A stretch of 64,000 nucleotides of DNA from Mactra quadrangularis. Taxonomy: Eukaryota; Mollusca; Bivalvia; Venerida; Mactridae. A model generated the notes under the pieces. It did no database searches. It saw nothing but the letters and a program-made list of their open reading frames with translations, and was not told the origin of the DNA. Shown one piece after another: positions 42,188 through 64,000 of this stretch. The stretch's first letter is position 1; each line of letters starts with the position of its first letter. The translations under genes were made by a program, and so were the position numbers. The stretch lies in assembly GCA_025267735.1 (NCBI GenBank), contig CM046304.1:806001-870000 (forward strand). The letters run 5' to 3'.

Positions 42188-45100
42188 ATGAGTCGTCAAA
42201 GCATGTTTTACTTATTTCTGGTCTTGATATTATCACTCATGGTGATTGTACATGTATGTATGCTGGGTATAAAAGGTACGTGCTTATTTATGTTTTATCT
42301 TGGATAACCATAGACACATAAACACTATGTCTATGAGGATAACAAATTCTGTTCAAAACGCATGTAGTAATCTGTCTGTTGTACCAATCCTTGTTAATCA
42401 TTCAATGAGTTATATTAGTCAGCTATTCTTCCTTGATAAAGTCTAAAGCGATCCGATTAGCAAGTAGGCATTGGTAATTGTCTATGGTACATGTAGGTCC
42501 TATCAGATAGAATCCTCGGACTTTATCATTGAAGTCCTATGTAAGGATAATAAAAAAATTCATCAAATATCTTTCTTGTTAATTAAGATATTAACAAGAT
42601 TGATGAAATTTAGATAGTTCTTCAACAAAACAATACTTTACTTGATTTTCAAACAAATTAAATGATTTACAAAAAGGTAGGACTGATTGTGTCGAATTGA
42701 CATTGAAAAATGAAAAAAACTACATTCACACGATGCCTTATTGAGTGCCAACGTATGATATTGACCTTTACTACGAACTTTGAACGACCAATGAAAGTTT
42801 GCCAAATTCCAATTTCACTGAAAAAACTTTATATATCGGTTTGCACAGTGTCTTTTAGCAGAGTGTAGAAAGTGAACTAATAAAACTTTCAGCCGATGCA
42901 AAGGAGAGTATAATTGATTCAATGTCTGACGTGTATGTCCATCTTAGAAAATTGTGTACTTTAAACTTCAGATATCATACCAAATCACTCATGCGATGAG
43001 CCTGTAAGCTTGTACACCGATAAAAAAGGGAAGACAGCAGTTAGTTATAACGGTCTGTTATTACAACCGAGCCCATCTGTACGTGGAATGACAGCTGTTA
43101 GAAATAATGTGTCGGAAAATGACATCTCACCACTTCACCAAAATGATCAGAGTAAGCATTAAGTAAAGCATAAGGACATGCCAAATTGGAATCATTCGTT
43201 TGTTAAGCGTTAACTCAAGTTTGACAAACCTAGGTACCTATTCACAAAAACACTCCAATCGAAAACGAAAACACATGTCCCTTCTAGCTAGTATTCACAC
43301 AAATAAGTACTTGGTAGTACATGAATGTTTATGACATTAATGTGAGATTAAAGTAATTCTATAAAAAAGTATATACAATATACACATGAACATTCTTATT
43401 AATCAAATACACAGAAACATGGAACTGTCAGTATTCCTAAGAAAAATCAGTTATCGAATCCCGGAACAACAGCATTATTTAAGAAATTTCACCAACATTT
43501 TTTTTTTATTCGACTGAGTACTCTAAAACCTACGCGCACGTGGACGCTAAACAAAATTCCAGTATGGCATGACTCATTTTTATATGACACGCTATTTGGA
43601 ACTTTGTGATGATGCTTTTCTAGGTTTACAATTGCTCGAATGAGTTCGAGCATTGGTTATATCATTTCGGAATAAAACTCATTCAAACGAGCTAAATATA
43701 GACAAATCTTGGTAACACCCAAGTGACTACTGTTTTGATCCAAGGAAACTGAAAATTGGTCTGAAAGATTGTTTTGATAATTTTTAGGTCAAATTCGAAT
43801 ATGGGTCACCTGGGATTAAAACCTAGGTCACAAAGTCCCAAAATGGAAAAATTGTGTGAACACTCTAGTGGTCACATTTTTACTCAATTGTCATCAAACT
43901 TGGTCTGAATACTTGCCTAGGTAACTGCTACAATTAGTTCGAACAAGGGTCATCTTGGATGAAAAACTATGTCACAGGAGCTGAACGTGCAAAAAAATAC
44001 TTTAAAACTTTGGTGGCTATTTTTTATACAAATATCCAGGAAATTTGTCTGAAAACTTGTTTTAATTTACTCTAATACCTGTTTATATCAATGGTACTCG
44101 GGTGAGCGATAAAGGACCATCATGACCCTCTTGAAATTATTACTTTGCTATATGTATCATTTTACATTTTATTAAATAGTTAAATATATTCATGTTTCAT
44201 ATATTTAAAAATTAGATGGATCTGACGTAATGATCGTGGCCTACATGAGGAGTGGTTCAACGTTTCTTGGTAAATTACTAGGACATCGAAATGATACATT
44301 TTACTGGATGGAACCACTGAAAACAAGTTTAGACTGGGAATTTTTTCGAGGAAGAGATTTACTCTGCCACAATTTGTATGGGACTTGCAGGATTATGTAA
44401 GTAATTTCACTGTTTTATCCAATCAAGATACAATTCAATCTGATTAAAACCCGATCTTAAATGTTCCGCTCGCCTACTCGCTAATTTAGATCTGGCCGTT
44501 TTCTTACGAGGGTCACGTTCAGGTGACTTTTTCTCATTATGATGTTAAGTAACTTGTTTACATCGTCTACGTCACACAATTTAAAATGAGCCGTCCAATC
44601 GCAGACTGTGATTAATACCACCTTGGTCTAAAAATAGAAATTACGAAAATGAAATGCTATAGTGTTTCGTCTCGATGAAAGCTACACATTCATTGGTCGA
44701 CATAAAGGTCATCTCGACGTGACCCTCCATGTGAACCTTAGAGATCCTGTACGACAACGCTCTACAGGATATTTGTTTACGAAGATTGGGTACAATTATG
44801 GAATAGGGGTGGTTGCCAGTTATCTTTCCTTTATAAAGTCTGAGGAAATCCGATTTGGTATAAGTAGGTCCTGCCAGCATTCGGAACAACTTCGTCGATC
44901 TTCTACGAAGATTCATCTACATATAGATAAGATATTAACAGGGCTGATGACATTTAGATAGTTCTTTACCCAAACAATACTTAGCTTGATTTTCGAAAAA
45001 AATAAATGATTAAGAAAAAAGTTATTGACGATCAATTTATGGCAAATTAACATTGAAAAGTAATGGTAAAATCAGAGTACTCCAACTGATTTGACCTACC

Positions 45101-47449
45101 TATTTGAAGAGTATTCAATGGGAAATAACTGTCTAATGTCACTTATAATATAATTTCAGAGCAGAGTTTGAATCTTATCATCGGGAACAAGCCTTGCAAT
45201 TTCTCTCAGACATATATAAATGCAAACTGGATGATTATAACGATAAACCAACTAGTGCCCATTTTACTCCGGATAGAATGCGTGAGTACCTATTCTAGAG
45301 CAGGGATTTTTTAAAACAGGGATTTGTAACGATAAGTAAATGTAATAGATTTTCATCAAATTTCACTGTCGTCGCTATTATTTCGGCCCATACGGAAAAC
45401 AATTATTACAAGTTTAAATAAAGATATTCACATGAAATTTTGTACCAGTGCCATTCAAATTAACATAAAGATTAGGAAAATATGTTTCTAGATGATTTTA
45501 AGGTGAATTACGCTCACAGACTGTTTCACAACATAATGCATTTTCCCGCCGATCTGCCATTTTTAGCCCCATCTTACATCACCTAAAGTCATATTTTTCG
45601 TCATAATGTAAAAAGAAATTGTCAAAAATTTCACAAACATTTACAAGTAGCATGAAAGACATACAAAAACATAAATCAAGTTTTTCAACTTTGGAATAGT
45701 TTGTACAGCCTGCTTCAGCCAGTTATAAACAGTGACGACCGAGAAAATTCAAAAAAGCACTTCGTTAGAAATCCCTGTTATAAAGAATCCCTGTCTACAG
45801 TGATAATCTGTCCACTTTACGGTTAGGAGTTTGGTGCGCATGTAGAAGTTTTACGAAACGGTCATAAACCTTGGTAAAAAGAACAAAACACATCAATGGC
45901 CCATCTTCTTATACATGTAATCGATAATTCGTCACAAAGAACATGTACGCCATTGGCCCTGATCACTTGACTTAAGCAAATTTTCTCGCCAGGGACTGAC
46001 TTACTTCCTAATTGATTCAGAGGTAGATTTCATTTCATTTCTCCGAGAACTATTAGAAGGCATTATATAGTAATTCCTTATGTATAGGAAATTTTTATTT
46101 TCAACATTTATGTCCGATCGATAATGGACATGTGTATAGGACCATAATGTCATCCGCTTGCATGGTTTTCATGCCTCCTTATTGATGAAAGCCCGAATTT
46201 GTCTTGCATGTGTTGAAAAGCGGTAATGGAAACATTTCCAATAGCAATTCAATGACTTCACAGAAAAATAGCAATTAGAAATCTTACAGATCTCTGCAGG
46301 TGACGTACCGCCTTGCAAAAGACCTATGGTAATTCCTCGTTCTTGTGGCGACATTCGATTTATTTCTTGATTTTTCGCTGTTTGCATATCAACACACTTA
46401 TGATTTTTAACACAAATGACGACAAAACCGGTTTTGCATAGATAAAGATGACCAAATGCCTGTCGTGAACTTCACGTAAGGAAAGTTGCGGCCAAAACGA
46501 CATATATTTTCGCGCAACTCGACCATTATCACTGGGTGTGTGCCTCTCCTTGGTTGGAAGGGGCACAGCGCCCCACATCACCAGAAAAAACCGGGGTCAT
46601 TAAGTGCAGAAAAAATGGCACAAAATGGTGACGAGATCAAATGATTCTAGACCTCAGAAGAGCATTAGTACATAGGACCTCAATCTGATAAAGTAAAATT
46701 GAATGAAATGCAAAGTTGGGGTTGAAATAGCAAAAAAATGCTTGTATTTTCTTTGTGTATAATGCATTTATCATTGTTTTCTTTCAGCCGAAAGCTGGGT
46801 TCCATTCAAAAGATGTACAGCTACTAGAAACTATTCCAGATGTATGCATCTCCTTGTAAACGCGTGTAAGAATTCCAAACACCGAGTAACTAAAGTGATA
46901 CGGATTGATATCGACGGAGTAATGGACATGCTTAACAGAAATCGTAATTTGAAAGTCATTCACATTTTCAGGGATCCTAGGGGTATTACAAACAGTCGTT
47001 TACGTACGCCATGGTATAAAAGTAGAATACCATCGACCGCATCCATAGAACTTGATATTAAAATGCTGTGTTCAAGGATAAGCAACGATCTCAGTCATGG
47101 TGTCATCTTAGCTGAGATGTTTCCAGAACGATATAAGATCGTACAATATGAAGACATCGGAAGTTCTTTTGATAAAGCCTCGAAACTTCATCAGTTTTTA
47201 GGAATGGGCGCTTTGAGTGAGAATGACATTCAATTGAAAAATCTGTTCAACACATCAAAAGCGACATCGTCTCGTGGTTTTCATCCTTATACGTACAGAA
47301 CACAGATGGAATGGAGTATCGCTCAAATAGTTCAAAAATACTGTAAAAGTGTATTTCCAATACTTGGGCAAAGAATTTTCATCAACATGAATGATTATCG
47401 TAATACCTCTTTAAATGTTTCGTTGGGTGAATTCCCATTTTTAATTTAA
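42188..47449 (+). CDS. Golgi carbohydrate sulfotransferase, CHST1-like (six exons)
   Basis: Exons: 42188-42275, 42972-43151, 44216-44396, 45160-45281 and 46788-47449 are firm in frame, with phases 1, 1, 2, 1. That is five coding exons totalling 1233 bases, 410 residues, close to the 411 of human CHST1; an extra 5' UTR exon is possible. Residues 7-27 are a type II signal anchor (FYLFLVLILSLMVIVHVCML) after a short cytosolic SRQS. A stem of about 60 residues follows. The 5' PAPS-binding motif is YMRSGSTFLGKLLG (residues 99-112), followed by FYWMEPL as in the Gal/GlcNAc/GalNAc 6-O-sulfotransferases. The 3' phosphate-binding motif is VIHIFRDPRGITNSR (247-261), with Arg252 and Ser260. YKIVQYEDI near residue 308 is the usual late motif. 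It would transfer sulfate from PAPS to a sugar hydroxyl in the Golgi lumen; the acceptor cannot be told. AATAAA at 47590-47595. Confidence 0.88.
42410..42725 (+). repeat. Intron segment repeated at 44815-45090
   Basis: CCTTGATAAAGTCTAAAGCGATCCGA and AGATATTAACAAGATTGATG, plus TTTAGATAGTTCTTCAACAA and GACATTGAAAA, have counterparts in the same order in the third intron of the same gene. A dispersed element or an internal duplication. Confidence 0.65.
43180..43590 (-). repeat. Dispersed repeat, inverted copy of 27700-28090
   Basis: See the copy at 27700. Here it lies in intron 2 of the sulfotransferase, with TAGTATTCACACAAATAAGT and GACATTAATGTGAGATTAAA. Confidence 0.75.
45314..45786. mobile_element. 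MITE with AACAGGGATTT ends, full length
   Basis: Left end AACAGGGATTTGTAACG; right end TAGAAATCCCTGTT. The first 300 bp match 16007-16310. It lies in the last intron of the sulfotransferase. No coding capacity. Confidence 0.8.
46165..46450 (-). pseudogene. Tc1-like transposase N-terminal fragment (copy 2)
   Basis: A minus-strand frame starting at 46387 reads MQTAKNQEINRMSPQERGIT, then IGLLQGGTSPAEI, the first helix-turn-helix of a Tc1-type transposase. The frame then loses similarity (no DD34E catalytic region). It is flanked by ACAAAACCGGTTTTGCATAG, as in the fragment at 14283. Confidence 0.7.
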
Positions 47450-47589
47450 CATTCGGATCAACTCGGCGATAGCTGCGCTACACACACGTGGTCAGCTCGT
47501 CGGTTTACGGAATAACCCGAGTGGTTTTCCGAACGAACGCCATAGCTGCCTTACCATGAGAAGAACATTTACGTGTGCTTTGAATATAT

Positions 47590-47595
47590 AATAAA
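47590..47595 (+). terminator. AATAAA polyadenylation signal of the sulfotransferase
   Basis: First canonical AATAAA, 141 bases after the stop codon and about 45 bases before the minisatellite. Use inferred from position. Confidence 0.55.
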
Positions 47596-47637
47596 TGGAT
47601 GTACTAAGTGCAATACGATGACTATTAAGTATTTGCC

Positions 47638-48158
47638 ATTATACGATGGTGCTGCGTCATTATACGATGCTTATGTGTCATTTTACTATGCTCATGCGTC
47701 ATTATACTTTGTTCATGCGTCATTATACGATGCTCGTGCGTCATTATACGATGCTCGTGCGTCATTATAAGATGCTCATGCGTCATTATACGATGGGTTT
47801 TTACTATCATACGATGCTCAGGCGTCATTATACAATTTCTTTTTACTATTATACGATGGTCAGGCGTCATTATACGATGTCTTTCTATCATTATACGATG
47901 CTCATACGTCATTATACGATGTATTTTTACTATTATACGATGCTCAGGCGTCATTATACAATTTCTTTTTACTATTATACGATGATCAGGCGTCATTATA
48001 CGATGTCTTTTTATCATTATACGATGCTCATACGTCATTATACGATGTATTTTTACTATTATACGATGCTCAGGCGTCATTATACAATTTCTTTTTACTA
48101 TTATACGATGGTCAGGCGTCATTATACGATGTCTTTTTTACCATTAAACGATGATCAT
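47638..48158. repeat. 21-bp minisatellite with 126-bp higher-order unit
   Basis: Basic unit ATTATACGATGCTCATGCGTC (21 bp), about 24 copies. From about 47815 on, six variants (ending GCTCAGGCGTC, TTTCTTTTTACT, GGTCAGGCGTC, GTCTTTCTATC, GCTCATACGTC, GTATTTTTACT) recur as a 126-bp block about 2.7 times. Since 21 is a multiple of 3, long stop-free frames exist on both strands (186 and 165 codons). They are Tyr/His/Met/Arg-rich and most likely artefacts. Confidence 0.95.
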
Positions 48159-49661
48159 GATTTATGTGTAATTCTATTATGCTTGTTATTTCTTCTCCCA
48201 GTATAGTGCAGAATCCCATCTGGGGCATCGTCGTACAGGTTTATTTCCTCCTTATCATTTGGGATTCCCTCCATTAAAAGAAAAAAATGGATTCCTGTGG
48301 GCAGTCGCAAATTGTGATAACCAATTTATGAAAACTCAAATTCATGTAAGCACTATGTATAATTTCAGTGATCCTGACTAAATCCCTAACTAAAATCAAG
48401 TGTTGGAGGCCCTCGGAATCTCTGGACAGTTAGGGCCTAGTGTCGGACCCTGAGCAAGTAGGCAATGTTCAGTTCCTTGTGCACAGAATCAAAATCCTTT
48501 GTTATAATGAAAGGTTACCCTTACTGTTACAAAGACGTCAAGCTCATTAAGTGTCAAAGTCAATATACATTGTACTTGCATTTTGATGAAAATATTGTAG
48601 ATGTTGTCGAGTAAAATATGGTTGTCCGCACAGCGCTTACAGCACTTTGATTTTTGCGTTTTCGTAGTTACGGTTAAGAATTGGCATTTAACATTACCGT
48701 CAGTAAGAGTTACCTCCCATTCGACTACAGGTGGCGTTATAGAAATATTTTGATGAGAAGAGAATCGTCGACTGCTAAATATGTTGTTTATATAAAATTC
48801 AACGATTCTAATTTGTGTTTCAGCATTTCATCAATCTTTGAAGGTAAATTGACAATGATGAAAATCGTTTTTTCGGTCATTCTTTGTTTAGTTAGTGAAA
48901 AATCTGCATTCGCTTGTGTGGTTGATGTTTATTTTTAGTGGGTGGGGAATGCAAAATTGATTGTAACTAACCATGATTAAATAATGTATGTCATTTCTGA
49001 TAATATCGGCGTTATGTTAGCACTGGTCTGAATTTTTTCTAAATTTGCCATGTTTTGCTCATGGTGCTTCATGCCGATTTTATCCAGCATTCTGGTTCTA
49101 CAGACGCTTATTTTTTGGGGGGATGGAAGTTGCAAACAAACATAAAGAATTAAAAGATGCTTTTACAGTAGGAACTTTACCTGATTTATCAGAAATCTTT
49201 TATCCCAAATCAAATTTGATATTTAAGTGACTGAACATAGGTAATGTTACTGACTCACTCTTGTGGTACGTTCTGCAAGGAAATCGCTAGATAGTGCTTC
49301 GTCCGCTGGTACCTTTTTTACACCAAAAGTATTTACTATGTGAAACCAAATTGCGGGTACCAGGGGACAAAGCGCTAGCTAGCGATCGCCTTGCGGAACG
49401 TGCCCTTGTTCTCTATTATAATAGTGTCATGGTAGTGACCTAACTTTATGGTTCTGAAATCATGTTATATTGCCATAAAAGTCTCTGCTCATGCAACTTT
49501 TCTAATTACAATATCTTATTAATTAAAGTGGGAAAAATATTTTCTTTATTACTAGATGACTTTTAGAACAAAATCACATGACTAGGTTGCCATATGATTA
49601 TGAATGAATTATTCCATTACAGGATTTATTTGTTTGAAGTAACAGAGAGACATTCATCAAA
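48159..49661. other. 1.5-kb gap upstream of KIF3B
   Basis: No gene recognised. A foldback element is at 49268-49405. A short signal-peptide-like frame at 48856-48938 ends after 27 codons and is not supported. The KIF3B promoter probably lies here. Confidence 0.55.
49268..49405. mobile_element. Foldback element with GCTAGCTAGCG arms, most complete copy
   Basis: The left arm ACGTTCTGCAAGGAAATCGC, continuing TAGATAGTGCTTCGTCC..GGTACC, is inverted at the right: GGTACCAGGGGACAAAGCGC, then TAGCTAGCGATCGCCTTGCG. About 40-bp arms and a 60-bp loop. Related pieces occur at 1202-1283, 1519-1660, 31745-31865, 41990-42165 and about 59620-59890. Confidence 0.8.
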
Positions 49662-63810
<14,149 letters not shown>

Positions 63811-64000
63811 GTGAGTCTGAGTTGGCTTATTTATTACATGCTTTTCAAAGGATACTGGAAATTCTCTGTAAAAATCAATTTTTAGCCGGATTTTCAACGA
63901 AAAAATATGGCTAATAGTTTGGCGAAACACAGGCAGGCGTCCAGTGTCGTTAACACTTGCGTTAAAGTTTTCAATTTAGCTTATATTTCTGCCATTTATT

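Noticed and set aside
44662..44961. 99-codon plus-strand frame in a sulfotransferase intron
   Set aside because: Its right part belongs to a segment repeated at 42410-42725; no splice sites join it to the gene in frame.
47625..48206. Long overlapping frames on both strands (Tyr/His/Met-rich)
   Set aside because: They arise from a 21-bp tandem repeat whose length is a multiple of three; no start context, domain or splice support.
48856..48938. Signal-peptide-like frame MMKIVFSVILCLVSEKSAFA
   Set aside because: Stops after 27 codons with no donor site before the stop; probably chance.

Overview
The window looks like AT-rich nuclear DNA of a lophotrochozoan animal, most probably a bivalve mollusc. 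The evidence is GT-AG introns of several hundred bases to about 3.5 kb, four gene models that match conserved animal families, and a heavy load of short tRNA-derived SINEs and foldback (MITE-like) elements in introns and gaps. The species cannot be named from sequence alone. No bacterial, CRISPR or rRNA feature is seen. All exon models are read from open frames, splice sites and phase agreement, not from transcripts.

Layout. 1-530 (+): 3' exon of an unrecognised Asn/Arg/Ser-rich protein. 531-7981: repeats only. 7982-10616 (-): two-exon rolling-stone-like membrane protein. 13784-15981 (+): two-exon secreted protein with three near-identical acidic repeats. 21140-28781 (+): a multi-exon locus for small secreted proteins, with three candidate signal-peptide first exons and a set of homologous helix-rich exons, all in phase 1. 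34698-39980 (-): four-exon BET1 Golgi SNARE, with an intronless C2H2 zinc-finger gene (36826-37632, -) inside its first intron. 42188-47449 (+): six-exon type II Golgi carbohydrate sulfotransferase of 410 aa, followed by a 21-bp/126-bp minisatellite. 49662-63810 (+): nineteen coding exons of kinesin-II subunit KIF3B, running off the right edge.

The most novel material is at 13.8-28.8 kb. Two neighbouring same-strand genes encode signal peptide + a roughly 70-residue helical module that I do not recognise + an Asp/Asn-rich or basic Arg/Gly/Ser tail. The three main module exons of the second locus align with each other and all are phase 1-1. They could be joined in several in-frame combinations to different signal peptides. 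Two of the three signal-peptide exons lie next to or inside copies of one inverted-repeat element. The role of the proteins is unknown; composition and secretion would fit an extracellular or shell/byssus matrix, but that is only inference.

At least three SINE families with different tRNA-like heads share one 3' domain, so a common mobilising LINE is likely. About ten foldback families occur in two or more copies.
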